A stretch of 64,000 nucleotides of DNA from Clostridiales bacterium (GTDB taxonomy: Bacteria > Bacillota > Clostridia > Saccharofermentanales > Saccharofermentanaceae): the NCBI GenBank assembly GCA_017427465.1, contig JAFRST010000008.1, forward strand, positions 23,451-87,450. Direction: 5' to 3'. The notes beneath the pieces were generated by a model. It ran no database searches. It worked only from the letters and a program-made list of their open reading frames with translations, and was not told where the DNA came from. Below, in pieces: positions 1-7,989 of this stretch. A program made the translations under genes and the position numbers. The number at the start of each line of letters is the position of its first letter. Position 1 is the first letter of the stretch.

Positions 1-224
1 TTAACCTCGGACTGATGCTGATGATGGACCTTGCAGCGCAGATCGCCCTGAACTTTGAAGGTGGCGAAAAGATCGTCAGATGCACACCCGTCGGCCAGTC
101 AATGTTCATCTTAACTGACTGCAGCAACGCAAGCTTCGCAGCAGCTCTGACCGTTTCAGCCGCTGCCATCGCAGCCGTCATCGCGCTGTCTTTCTTAAAG
201 TTCAGAAGGGAAGAACTCAAGTGA
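1..224 (+). CDS. C-terminal end of a membrane protein, possibly an ABC-2 type permease (5' partial)
   Basis: The reading frame is open from the first base, so the true start lies upstream of the window. The visible 74 or so residues end with a hydrophobic Ala/Val-rich helix (about residues 45-63 of the visible part) followed by a short basic tail FRREELK. A last membrane helix followed by an Arg-rich cytoplasmic tail is common in ABC-2 type permeases, but no diagnostic motif is visible, so that assignment is only a suggestion. A strong rho-independent terminator follows at once, which marks the end of the transcription unit. Confidence 0.55.
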   Translation, partial: NLGLMLMMDLAAQIALNFEGGEKIVRCTPVGQSMFILTDCSNASFAAALTVSAAAIAAVIALSFLKFRREELK

Positions 225-251
225 TTTCCCCCGACTGATATTACCCCTCGG

Positions 252-280
252 GCAGGAGCTTAAAAGGCTCCTGCTTTTTT
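252..280 (+). terminator. Rho-independent terminator
   Basis: The arms GCAGGAGC (252-259) and GCTCCTGC (267-274) form a perfect 8-bp stem with a 7-nt loop, followed directly by six T residues. It lies 28 bases after the stop of the first gene. Confidence 0.9.
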
Positions 281-377
281 GTGCGGCGGGAGCCCTCGTG
301 GCTTCTGCTTTTTTGTGTGTAAAACCGCGAAATGTTTTCCGCTCAGTCAGCCGATCGCAGCGCTCTTTCAGACATGT

Positions 378-406
378 TATAATTACCTTGTCCGGAAAAC
401 GTTTTC
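378..406 (+). promoter_or_regulatory. TATAAT element followed by a LacI/CcpA-like operator palindrome
   Basis: A consensus -10 hexamer TATAAT lies at 378-383. Twelve bases downstream is the perfect 12-bp palindrome GAAAACGTTTTC (395-406), centred on CG. CG-centred palindromes of this kind are typical operators of LacI-family regulators, including CcpA cre sites. At this position, about +5, a bound protein would block transcription of the lipoprotein at 466. No clear -35 was found, and the regulator identity is inferred from operator shape only. Confidence 0.45.
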
Positions 407-465
407 GGGCAGTCACAATTACATACACGACTTTAGTTTTATTGCATGTTGAGGGGGATAAGAAC

Positions 466-1326
466 ATGATGATAGAACGACGATTTTATACCCACACCCG
501 TAGATTTTTGAGTGCAGCGTGCGCGGCGATGATGGCTGCGGCGGTTTTTCTCGGCGGCTGCGCGAAGGAAGATGAGAAGCCGAGAAGGCGCGACAAAGAT
601 GATACTGCCAGGACAGATACAACGGCGGGTACAACTGCAGATCCGACGCTGCATACATCTTTCAATCTTTCGGAGATCAAGGGCGTCGTAAATGGTTATG
701 AATACACACTGACAAAGCCCGAAGAATACGGTCCGGACTTAGACTACGGCTGGTATATCCGCGATACGGAAGATGAGAAATATGTCTTGATCTGCCATGG
801 CATGGAGTACACCGGCGGATACTTCATTGAAGTCACCGGCATCGAATACGACGAGACCACTGACACCGTGGTGATCAGGGTCATGCATACAAGAGACCCG
901 AATATTGTTACCGATGCATATACTCATCCGTGTTGCTATGTAAAATTCAAAAAGCTCCCGGGCAACATCAAGGTGTATGCCGAAGACGATTCTGAAGTCA
1001 TGTTCGGAGGCAAGATCATCAAAACACAGGAGTGGGCAGTGGACATCCCGGTGGATGACGACTACACCGTTATTTTCACGGGCGGCTGGTCCGGACGTGT
1101 TTGTTTTACCTACGTTTATCCGAATGCAGATGGCGGGTACAGATATATCAATGTCGTGCGTCACGAGGCAGATTCTGACGAGCTGTTTGTCAAAGGCAGC
1201 GGCACGGTTATGGACTTGGGCTACATCGAATGGGTTTGCCAAAAGTTCGGCTCGTGGCAATATGCCATGGTCAAAGGCGACGAGGACAACCTGATCCCCG
1301 TTGACGAATACATGAAGACACATTAA
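466..1326 (+). CDS. Lipoprotein of unknown function
   Basis: This 286-aa protein begins at ATG 466, six bases after GAGGGGG; an upstream in-frame extension lacks a ribosome binding site. The N-terminus is a classic lipoprotein signal: basic residues, a hydrophobic stretch rich in Ala/Met, then the lipobox LGGC with the lipidated Cys near residue 29. A charged and Thr-rich linker follows (KEDEKPRRRDKDD, then T/A repeats to about residue 65). The remaining ~220 residues are beta-rich and acidic with several Tyr/Trp. I do not recognise the domain. The product would be anchored on the outer face of the cytoplasmic membrane. Confidence 0.85.
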   Translation: MMIERRFYTHTRRFLSAACAAMMAAAVFLGGCAKEDEKPRRRDKDDTARTDTTAGTTADPTLHTSFNLSEIKGVVNGYEYTLTKPEEYGPDLDYGWYIRDTEDEKYVLICHGMEYTGGYFIEVTGIEYDETTDTVVIRVMHTRDPNIVTDAYTHPCCYVKFKKLPGNIKVYAEDDSEVMFGGKIIKTQEWAVDIPVDDDYTVIFTGGWSGRVCFTYVYPNADGGYRYINVVRHEADSDELFVKGSGTVMDLGYIEWVCQKFGSWQYAMVKGDEDNLIPVDEYMKTH

Positions 1327-1379
1327 GAAGCGGCGAAAATATACGCGATCCGACCGGAGCAGCGGGAAGAAGTTTGCTC

Positions 1380-1690
1380 TTTTTTCGCAAAAAATTAAAA
1401 GTGCGATTTTGCGAAAAGAATTATGCTTGGGTTTTTCGCGAAAAATCAAAAACTCGTTTTTGCGAAAAGAATTATGCATGAGTTTTTCATGAAAAATCAA
1501 AAACTCGTTTTTTGTGAAAAGATTTGAGCAAAATCTTTTCGCGAGAATTGAAAAACGCGATTTTGCGAAAAGAATTCGTTGATTTCTTTTCGCGGATTCG
1601 GGAAAAGCTAAATCTGAGAAAAGAATTCAATAAAATCTTTTCGCAATATGAGAAAAAACAAAAATCGCGAAAAACGGCTCGGGCTCCAGC
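1380..1690. repeat. Tandem intergenic repeat, family C (about 51-bp unit)
   Basis: The gap between the convergent genes at 466 and 1804 is filled by imperfect direct repeats. The core AAAAATCAAAAACTCG recurs at about 1390, 1441 and 1492, a period of 51 bp, and each unit also carries GCGAAAAGAATT. More diverged copies continue to about 1650. Because TTTTCGC and GCGAAAA alternate, neighbouring units can also fold as hairpins. Bases 1690-1803 are GC-rich with no visible gene. No mobile-element features or transposase are present. Confidence 0.8.
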
Positions 1691-1803
1691 TCGGGTTCCG
1701 GCCTAGGCTCACCGCACGCGCGCACTCAGCCGCTCACGCCCCGCGCGCCACGCAGAGTACCGCACTCGCAGTCGCTCCCGCAGAGCTCACGCCCCGCGCT
1801 CTC

Positions 1804-3429
1804 TTACCTCAGATCCTCCACTCTGAACGTGTACACATGCTCATAGTCGGTGTCCAGGCAGATCGAGACGGTGAAGTCATCGAGGTTGTAGACGCAGGAC
1901 CACTCGGTTATGCGGATGCTTACGCTGTCGAGGATCATCATCGCTTCGGATTCGGCGACGACGCGCTCGGTGCCAAGGCCGGTGCAGATGGTGTCGATTC
2001 TGTTGTCGGGGTCGCCCATGTCGAAGTAGTCGCCGGGAGCGATAACGCTGTTGGTGCAGGCGGGGTATTCAGTGACGACCATTTCGCCGCCAAGCCATTC
2101 GACGACGACGTAACGGCCGGATCTGTCCGTGATGAACAGGTGGTAATTGTAGCCCAGATCGGACTGGATGTCGTATGACTCGAGCAGCGCGAGTGCTTCG
2201 TCGACTGAAGCGCAGTTGTCGAGGATGGCTCTGACGGCACAGAAGATCAGGAGATCAGGCTTGCCCTGGTCCTGATGGGCCTCGTCGATGTTGAGCTCTA
2301 AGATGCCTGCGCCGACGCCTTTCTCGTTCATGCCGTCGACGATTAAGTAAGGCGTGAGGACCATGACAAATCTGCCCAGAGGCGAGTCAGGATCGAGCGT
2401 GCTGGTCTGGCCGACGCTGAAGACAGCGAGATCGGCGCAGCCTATTGATTCGTAAGCGTCCTTGGGGTGTGAGTGGACGAGCACCATGTCTGTCTCGGGG
2501 TAGTCAAAATTGCGGCCGAAGATGTGGTCGCCGTCTGAAGTTGTAGCAGCAAAAGATGCGCAGCCGATGCTGTAATCGTCCTCGTTGAAGATGAAGTTCG
2601 GCATGCCGTACAAGTGCTTATCGAGCATCCAGTCAAGGAACTCGTTAACGGTGCCCGCGCCGGAATCCATCATGCCCTGCGTATCGGTGCATTCGAGATT
2701 CTTCATCGTGTAGAAGCCATCAGCGACCTTCTTGACGGACAGCATCGCTCTAATGTGATTAAACAGCAGGATCGCGGGAACTATTATCATGAGCCCGAAA
2801 ACTATCGGCAGCACGATTCTCTTTTTGAGCTTGAAGATGAAGCAGATCTCGACGATAAAGGCGATCAGGAAAAGTGCCGCGCCGGCGACAGCGAACGGCG
2901 TCCAATTGAATGCCTTGACGGATGTGACTTCGATGCAGTAGGGGAGGATGTTATAAGTCAGCATCTCGTGGAACTGGTCGATCGGGATGCCGGGATCTTC
3001 CTTATTTTCATAGATGTAGTCGTAGCGCCTGTAAAGGCTCTCGCAGACTTCCTGGTATTCGGCGTCATCCACGGCCCTCAGCCTGCCCTCGATGGTGATG
3101 TGCTGATAGAACCTCGCGTAATAGATCTTCTTATCTTTTGCAGAGAGCTTCGAGAAATCGAAAACTAAGAACACGAAGTCCTCGTCATCCATGTCCTCGC
3201 CGAAAAACTGCAGATCTTTGTTCTCCAGGTCGAGGCCGTCATAGTAGACCAGGACGTCAGTCTTAACAGTCTTGCCGAGGCCCTCGGGCTTGATGTTTTT
3301 GTAGTCAAAGTCCTTGGACGAGCCGGCGAAGATCCTTCCGCCGAACAGGCCTGTCAGCACCAGCAGAACGCCTAAGACCATTACAATTGCCGTGATGATT
3401 ATCGCTTTCTTATTACGTTTTTTCCCCAT
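1804..3429 (-). CDS. Membrane-anchored linear-amide C-N hydrolase (choloylglycine hydrolase/AAT-like Ntn fold)
   Basis: This is a 541-aa protein. Residues ~8-32 form a first membrane helix. An extracytoplasmic loop follows, then two or three further helices (about 175-225), then a C-terminal catalytic domain from ~235 on. That domain contains IGCASFAATTSDGDHIFGRN, the pattern seen around the nucleophile Cys of the acyl-CoA:6-aminopenicillanate acyltransferase and choloylglycine hydrolase superfamily, with GRNFDYPE just after. In that family the Cys attacks linear amide bonds. Here the Cys is internal, so maturation cleavage would be needed if it works as a true Ntn enzyme. The substrate cannot be told. 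The start has AGGTGG upstream. Confidence 0.75.
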   Translation of the reverse strand: MGKKRNKKAIIITAIVMVLGVLLVLTGLFGGRIFAGSSKDFDYKNIKPEGLGKTVKTDVLVYYDGLDLENKDLQFFGEDMDDEDFVFLVFDFSKLSAKDKKIYYARFYQHITIEGRLRAVDDAEYQEVCESLYRRYDYIYENKEDPGIPIDQFHEMLTYNILPYCIEVTSVKAFNWTPFAVAGAALFLIAFIVEICFIFKLKKRIVLPIVFGLMIIVPAILLFNHIRAMLSVKKVADGFYTMKNLECTDTQGMMDSGAGTVNEFLDWMLDKHLYGMPNFIFNEDDYSIGCASFAATTSDGDHIFGRNFDYPETDMVLVHSHPKDAYESIGCADLAVFSVGQTSTLDPDSPLGRFVMVLTPYLIVDGMNEKGVGAGILELNIDEAHQDQGKPDLLIFCAVRAILDNCASVDEALALLESYDIQSDLGYNYHLFITDRSGRYVVVEWLGGEMVVTEYPACTNSVIAPGDYFDMGDPDNRIDTICTGLGTERVVAESEAMMILDSVSIRITEWSCVYNLDDFTVSICLDTDYEHVYTFRVEDLR

Positions 3430-3680
3430 GGTTAACGCGCCACCTCGAACGCGAGCTTAAATTGTTATCCCCAAACGTTACCAGGACAGTTTACTATTAA
3501 AGTGCCTAAAAGTATATAAAGCGCTTTAGTGGTGGGAATAAACCCTTTGTGTCTGAAACGGGGTAAAAAACGATGTTTCAGAAACAACGCGCATCTGCTC
3601 AAATTCAAGATGTTATAATACGCATATGTACTTTTGCCATAACACATTGTTTAGCGGGTGAAATTTAGCGGGTGGACGTT

Positions 3681-4088
3681 ATGAGAACGACTAGGCACAG
3701 TCACATTAGAATTATTTCCCTGGTATTGCTTTTGGTGGCAGTCATGAATCTTGCGGCGTGCGGAAAAAGCACGGACGCGAGGGCGCTCGTCGGGACATGG
3801 AAGTACGAGGGAAACTACGGCAATTCGACGACCATGACTTTTAATGCCAACGGGTCGTGGGAAAAAGTTTTATACTACGATGACGGGGTGCATTCGATCA
3901 AATACACAGGAAAGTATATCCTCGATGATGGCGAGAAGACCATAACAATCGAGATCGATCCTTTGCCCGATGACCTGCAGTTCACAACGGAAGTGTTCTT
4001 CCATTATTTGCTGGTGGGCGACTCGTTGACTTTGTCGGACTACTTCGACACAGCGGAGACGGCACTGACGTATAAGAAAATCGCGTAG
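3681..4088 (+). CDS. Small lipoprotein, lipocalin-like beta domain
   Basis: This is a 135-aa protein. I chose ATG 3681 over the in-frame GTG 3672 because GGGTGG sits just upstream of the ATG and the signal peptide is then of normal length. The hydrophobic stretch IISLVLLLVAVMN ends in the lipobox LAAC. The mature part opens with LVGTWKYEG and alternates short strands, the pattern of small lipocalin-like or DUF5640-type lipoproteins in Clostridia. A TATAAT-like element sits at about 3613, and TTAGCGGGTG is duplicated at 3651 and 3665. Function unknown. Confidence 0.75.
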   Translation: MRTTRHSHIRIISLVLLLVAVMNLAACGKSTDARALVGTWKYEGNYGNSTTMTFNANGSWEKVLYYDDGVHSIKYTGKYILDDGEKTITIEIDPLPDDLQFTTEVFFHYLLVGDSLTLSDYFDTAETALTYKKIA

Positions 4089-4175
4089 TAAGTAATTCCC
4101 GACGCGCCTTCCTTAATGTTCTTACCATGTATACAGATGAGCAGCCGCCTTAGTTGCAGTTGATTACCGCAACCC

Positions 4176-4850
4176 TCACAAATACTTCAGCACGTCCATC
4201 TGCGTGTACACAGGCTCGAACTCTTCAAGCCTCCCGCAGGGGATATGGGGCTCGTATGCGAGGTGCGCGAAATACAATGCCTGCACGGCTTTCATGCCCG
4301 CGTCCCTGGCGGCGAAGAGCTCTTTGGATCCGCCGTCGCCAACATAAAGGCACTCGTCCGCGCGGACTTTGAGCATCTCGACGGCTCTTCTGAATATCTC
4401 GGGATCGGGCTTAATGACACCCTGTTCATAAGACAACACCGGCGCGTCAAAGAACGGGTAGAGGACGCTCTCTCTGATGGCCCGGGCCTCATCCGAATAG
4501 CAGTTGCTTATGAGGCCGATCTTTAGGTTTCTGGCTTTGAGCGCCTGCAGGAGTTCGACCGACTCTGCCGGCGTGCGCGCGAAAACTCCCTCGAGATTTT
4601 CCCTGCGGTTTTTGGCGATCAGCTGAACGGCTTCCTCGCTGTAGCACCCGAGCTTTTCCGTGCAGGCCTTAATGACTTCGGGTATGGTCATTTGCCCGCT
4701 GCTCCTGGCGAAGTTGGTATCGCGCCACACGCTCCTGAATTCATCGACCGGAACATTCAGGTCTGAAGCGATGTGCTCGCTGAAATAGGTATCTCCCGAG
4801 AAGATCGATACCAAAGTCTCAAACATATCGAAAATAACTGCTTTGATCAT
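4176..4850 (-). CDS. HAD-superfamily hydrolase
   Basis: This 224-aa protein has all four HAD motifs: motif I FDMFETL near residues 8-14 with the nucleophilic Asp, motif II LISNC near 112, the conserved Lys in GVIKPDPEIF near 145, and motif IV YVGDGGSKE near 168. The second Asp of the usual DxDxT is Phe (DMFET). The haloacid-dehalogenase branch also lacks this Asp, which many phosphatases use as acid/base, so the chemistry could be phosphatase or dehalogenase-like. The helical cap lies between motifs I and II. It is a monocistronic, convergent neighbour of the lipoprotein at 3681. Confidence 0.85.
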   Translation of the reverse strand: MIKAVIFDMFETLVSIFSGDTYFSEHIASDLNVPVDEFRSVWRDTNFARSSGQMTIPEVIKACTEKLGCYSEEAVQLIAKNRRENLEGVFARTPAESVELLQALKARNLKIGLISNCYSDEARAIRESVLYPFFDAPVLSYEQGVIKPDPEIFRRAVEMLKVRADECLYVGDGGSKELFAARDAGMKAVQALYFAHLAYEPHIPCGRLEEFEPVYTQMDVLKYL

Positions 4851-5021
4851 TTACATTACCCCGCGGATCAATATGATAAGTATAGCAAATGTTTTTGCCG
4901 CCGCTGCAATCTGCCAACCGCTTCAATCCGCCGCCAACCGCTTCAATCTGTATTTATTCACTTAAAATCGTGTCAAAAAATACAGGAAATGCGGTTTTTC
5001 TGTATTTTTCGACTACTTTTT

Positions 5022-5190
5022 GCGAGCAAAAATACAGACCGCGTATCAGTGCGAGGCAGGAGACAATTTGCGAGCAAAAATACAGACCGCGTATCAGTGC
5101 GAGGCAGGAGACAATTTGCGAACAAAAATACAGACCGCTCATCAGTGCGAGGCGGGGAGACCATTTGCGAGCAAAAACTGATATACTACG
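5022..5190. repeat. Tandem intergenic repeat, family D (48-49-bp unit)
   Basis: Three near-identical units lie head to tail at 5022-5069, 5070-5117 and 5118-5166, then a truncated fourth. Each starts GCGAGCAAAAATACAGACCG and contains ATCAGTGCGAGGC. The first two are identical; the third has a few changes and one extra base. There are no spacers between units, so this is not a CRISPR array. The preceding stretch (4851-5021) shows nothing else. Confidence 0.9.
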
Positions 5191-5204
5191 TTTGTGGGGG
5201 CTAC

Positions 5205-5256
5205 CACCATTATAAGGGTGTCTACTACCCTCATAAGGGCGTCACCCCCTTACCCC
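5205..5256 (+). promoter_or_regulatory. Two small adjacent hairpins before the zinc-ribbon gene
   Basis: AGGGT..ACCCT and TAAGGG..CCCTTA form two consecutive short stems about 60 bases upstream of the start at 5302. They lack a T tract, so termination is unlikely; leader structure or a binding site is possible. The role is unknown. Confidence 0.3.
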
Positions 5257-5301
5257 GTCAACATATACTGATATAGCTGTTCCTTTTTTGGGAGGTCACT
5301 T

Positions 5302-6084
5302 ATGCAAAAATGCAGCCGGTGCGGTTCGATTATTCCTATTGGTAAAAGAGTGTGCGAGAAGTGCGGCAAGTCCACTGTTGCTACCAGGGATCCGGGACCG
5401 GATGAGAAGATCTGCATGAATTGCGGGAATATAGTCCCCATGAATGCTGTTTGTTGCAAATTTTGCAAAGCTGATGTTACCGAAACGCCGACCTTCACGT
5501 TTGATCCCGGCAACTGCCGCAAATGCGGCAACCATTTAAACGAAGGCGACAGGTTCTGCATGAAGTGCGGATTCCCTGTTTCATCGAATAATTCTGCCGG
5601 CCACTCTTCCGGAGAGCCTTCCGATACCGGAATCGATTTCAAATCGGTAAAGGGCGACAGTAAAGCAGCATATTCATTAACCGGCGGTTGGAAATATGCA
5701 AATATTTTTACAGTGAGATACGTTGAGCCTGATTTTGTATACGACTGCCTCAGACAGCTTACCGCCAATTACAATAATTTCCGGCTTAATAAAAGGGTCA
5801 ACGGCACGATCGTCTGCGCAGCCGGCCTTTTTGATGCGCAGCTGACCAGGACCGCGACCAAAGATCAATGCGTATACAGATTTGAATTCACACGTTACAA
5901 TGCGCCAAAAGGCGTCCCGCTTGATTTTGTCGGCATGGGATATCTGCATAACGCGGTCTCGAAAACCTTCACGGCCATTGACCCTAAAGTAACAGTGACA
6001 AAAGAACCGGTCAAGTTCCGTCAGGAAAAAGATAATAAGGGCATCATGTTCAACATCAACTTCCTTGAGAAGGAACAGAGATGA
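5302..6084 (+). CDS. Protein with three N-terminal zinc ribbons
   Basis: This is a 260-aa protein with GGGAGG 8-13 bases before the start. Three CxxC..CxxC ribbons are visible: CSRCG..CEKCG (residues 4-22), CMNCG..CKFCK (38-56) and CRKCG..CMKCG (73-90). A short polar linker leads to a ~155-aa C-terminal domain with no recognised family. Zinc-ribbon/unknown-domain fusions of this type are common in Clostridia, and the ribbons probably mediate protein or nucleic-acid contacts. It shares the N-terminal architecture, not the body, with the zinc-ribbon gene at 9120. The DUF1622 gene follows 44 bases later and may be cotranscribed. Confidence 0.75.
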   Translation: MQKCSRCGSIIPIGKRVCEKCGKSTVATRDPGPDEKICMNCGNIVPMNAVCCKFCKADVTETPTFTFDPGNCRKCGNHLNEGDRFCMKCGFPVSSNNSAGHSSGEPSDTGIDFKSVKGDSKAAYSLTGGWKYANIFTVRYVEPDFVYDCLRQLTANYNNFRLNKRVNGTIVCAAGLFDAQLTRTATKDQCVYRFEFTRYNAPKGVPLDFVGMGYLHNAVSKTFTAIDPKVTVTKEPVKFRQEKDNKGIMFNINFLEKEQR

Positions 6085-6128
6085 TCTTTAGACACACATA
6101 ACAGCCGCGAACGGGGGAGAGGCAAATC

Positions 6129-6545
6129 ATGGAAGACGTATACGCTAATGCAGAGGTAATACTTCGATATATTGTTGAGTTTTCAACGTTGCTCCTGGAA
6201 TTCTTCGGCATCTGCATCCTCGTTTTTACGGCCATCAAGGCGTTCGTTCTCTGGATCAAGAGGGATAATTCGATCAGGCTCTGCCTCGCGCAGGGCATTG
6301 CGCTGGCGCTTGAGTTCAAGCTCGGAGGCGAGGTCTTGAGGACCGTTGTGGTCCGTGAGTGGGCTGAGCTCGGTATCCTCGGCGCCATCATCGCGCTCAG
6401 AGCCATCCTGACGTTCCTCATTCATTGGGAGATCAAGAACGAGAAAAAGGCCATTTCTCCGCAGCCTGAGGATGATAAGAATGACGCGAAAAAGACAATC
6501 ACTCCTCAGCCTGAAGAAGAGAAAAAGGCCGCGAAAGCGGACTAA
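6129..6545 (+). CDS. DUF1622 family membrane protein
   Basis: This is a 138-aa protein with GGGGGAGAGG just upstream of the ATG. It has two or three membrane helices (about 16-40 and 77-97) joined by a conserved-looking loop, IRLCLAQGIALALEFKLGGE, typical of DUF1622 proteins. The C-terminal tail is Lys/Glu/Pro-rich with two near repeats of ITPQPE(E/D). The function of the family is unknown. Confidence 0.75.
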   Translation: MEDVYANAEVILRYIVEFSTLLLEFFGICILVFTAIKAFVLWIKRDNSIRLCLAQGIALALEFKLGGEVLRTVVVREWAELGILGAIIALRAILTFLIHWEIKNEKKAISPQPEDDKNDAKKTITPQPEEEKKAAKAD

Positions 6546-6628
6546 GATAATAACTCCTGAATGGTCATAAAGAAGTCACACGGATAGTTCATAATGGCCT
6601 CATTAAGATTTAAGAAGGAGTGATCGAA

Positions 6629-6886
6629 ATGAGAAATCCGGTTGCAAAGGCATGGTGCTGTGTAGGAATTATGATGCTGGGCGTAGGCCTCATGATGACC
6701 TCACTGGCATTTCTGAAAACCCCCGGACTTGTGTATTTATTCCTGATCATCGGCATTGCCGTATTCATCGGAGGAATAGTCCTTCACTACGCCATCGTCA
6801 GATGCCCGCACTGCGGCTCGCACCTGGGAAGATTATACGGCCCGAGATGCCCGTTCTGCGGGAAAGAGTATAACAAGGCGGAATAA
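6629..6886 (+). CDS. Small two-helix membrane protein with a C-terminal zinc ribbon
   Basis: This is an 85-aa protein. ATG 6629 is preceded by AAGGAG with a 9-base spacer, and is preferred to the GTG at 6620 inside that site. Two hydrophobic helices (about 8-28 and 32-53) are followed by CPHCG..CPFCG (residues ~57-80), a cytoplasmic zinc ribbon. Function unknown. Confidence 0.75.
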   Translation: MRNPVAKAWCCVGIMMLGVGLMMTSLAFLKTPGLVYLFLIIGIAVFIGGIVLHYAIVRCPHCGSHLGRLYGPRCPFCGKEYNKAE

Positions 6887-6980
6887 GAGGCATAGCTACA
6901 GCCACCAGCCGGATGCCCCGGCTGGTCAATGGCTTAACGGATGACTTCATGAGGGATGCCCCCGGCCTTTGCGCAAGACC

Positions 6981-7301
6981 TTACTCGATGCTTAATCCCA
7001 CCTGGAATTCAATGAAATCCAAAAGCTTTTTGATCATCTGCTTCTTGTGGCCTTCTTTGAAGTCAGACTCTTCCAGATCCAGCATCTTAGCGTCCGAAAT
7101 AGCTATATTGCTGAGGAGTTTATCTGCAGCTTCCTTGTCAAGGCCGTCGATCAGGGCCTTTTCAAGGCTTACAGAACTGATCAGCTCATTGAGATATCTC
7201 TCGGTTACTTCCAAAAAAGCCTCATAGAGCTCATCCTTGGAATATTTCTCCGGATGCTCGATAATATTCTCGAGTGTCATGCGAAAATCATCTTCAAACA
7301 T
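6981..7301 (-). CDS. Hypothetical acidic, all-helical small protein
   Basis: This 106-aa protein is predicted entirely helical and acidic, without membrane segments or recognised motifs. It opens MFEDDFRMTLENIIEHPEK and is rich in Glu/Leu/Lys heptads. The upstream AGGTCC gives a modest ribosome binding site. It lies alone between two convergent or distant neighbours. I do not recognise the family; small helical proteins of this kind include immunity and adaptor proteins, but there is no direct evidence here. Confidence 0.6.
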   Translation of the reverse strand: MFEDDFRMTLENIIEHPEKYSKDELYEAFLEVTERYLNELISSVSLEKALIDGLDKEAADKLLSNIAISDAKMLDLEESDFKEGHKKQMIKKLLDFIEFQVGLSIE

Positions 7302-7590
7302 AATTATGGACCTCCCGGGGTTTTATCTTCTGCTTCTACTATGACAGGTGAAAGTGAAATATTCAATGCGAGAATGTAACAGTAAAATTAACGCTGCCTC
7401 TTAACGCTACCCTTTCGAAAAAAAGGTGATACAATAAATGTATTCAGGTGCTATTTCCTTTTGACTTGAATAAGAATTCATCGCGCAGTTGAGGGATCCG
7501 GTAACCGGGTCCCTTGATTGATTTTAGAGGGGAACGGTCAGATAATTGCCGGGCCGGTTACGCAAAAGCAACTATTCATACCCCTTAAGA
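7302..7590. other. Gene-free gap with a hairpin and promoter-like sequence
   Basis: No coding region is apparent. On the plus strand GATACAAT near 7425 resembles a -10 box, and AGGGATCCGG (7492-7501) pairs with CCGGGTCCCT (7505-7514) with one mismatch. No T tract follows directly (TTGATTGATTTT), so a small RNA with a weak terminator is possible but unsupported. Confidence 0.3.
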
Positions 7591-7956
7591 TTACTGTTTC
7601 TTGTATTGCGTGATCTTTCCGGGGAGCGTTGCGTTTACTGTGAATGCTTCAGGGTTTTCGCGGACGTGCTTGGCTAACTGCTTGGAAAGAGTCAGCTTTT
7701 CAGCGCGAGATAAAGCTGACCAGGAGTCTTTCGAAAACAAGTCAGAGATAATGAACACTTCGTTGGCTTTCATGCTGTCCAGCTTGAGAATCATATCATT
7801 GACCAGAGAAGAGGATTGATTCTTTTTAGAGCGCCCATAAACCTTTGCTAAAACAGCCATTTTGCAGTAGGCCGAGACAGTCATTCCCGCCTTGTTGGCG
7901 GCTGCCTCTATATCACGATATTCATCCTCAGAGTAGTTACTATAAATACGCTTCAT
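7591..7956 (-). CDS. Ribbon-helix-helix protein with a DUF1413-like C-terminus
   Basis: This is a 121-aa protein. The first ~40 residues (YSEDEYRDIEAAANKAGMTV, then SAYCKMAVL) fit a ribbon-helix-helix DNA-binding fold, as in mobilisation accessory proteins and antitoxins. Residues ~68-105 (FIISDLFSKDSWSAL, then RAEKLTLSKQLAKHV) resemble DUF1413. It starts 33 bases after the stop of the EEP-fold gene at 7990 on the same strand, with a good AGGAGG site, so the two form an operon. It may bind the palindromic promoter upstream of that operon; this is inference. Confidence 0.65.
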   Translation of the reverse strand: MKRIYSNYSEDEYRDIEAAANKAGMTVSAYCKMAVLAKVYGRSKKNQSSSLVNDMILKLDSMKANEVFIISDLFSKDSWSALSRAEKLTLSKQLAKHVRENPEAFTVNATLPGKITQYKKQ

Positions 7957-7989
7957 ATTTTGTCCTCCTTTTATATTATTTTAGCAGAA

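Noticed and set aside
739..1500. A 253-codon open frame on the minus strand
   Set aside because: It is the antisense of the lipoprotein at 466, has no ribosome binding site and no family-like composition.
5022..5166. Tandem repeats resembling a CRISPR array
   Set aside because: Units are directly adjacent, with no spacers and no cas genes nearby.
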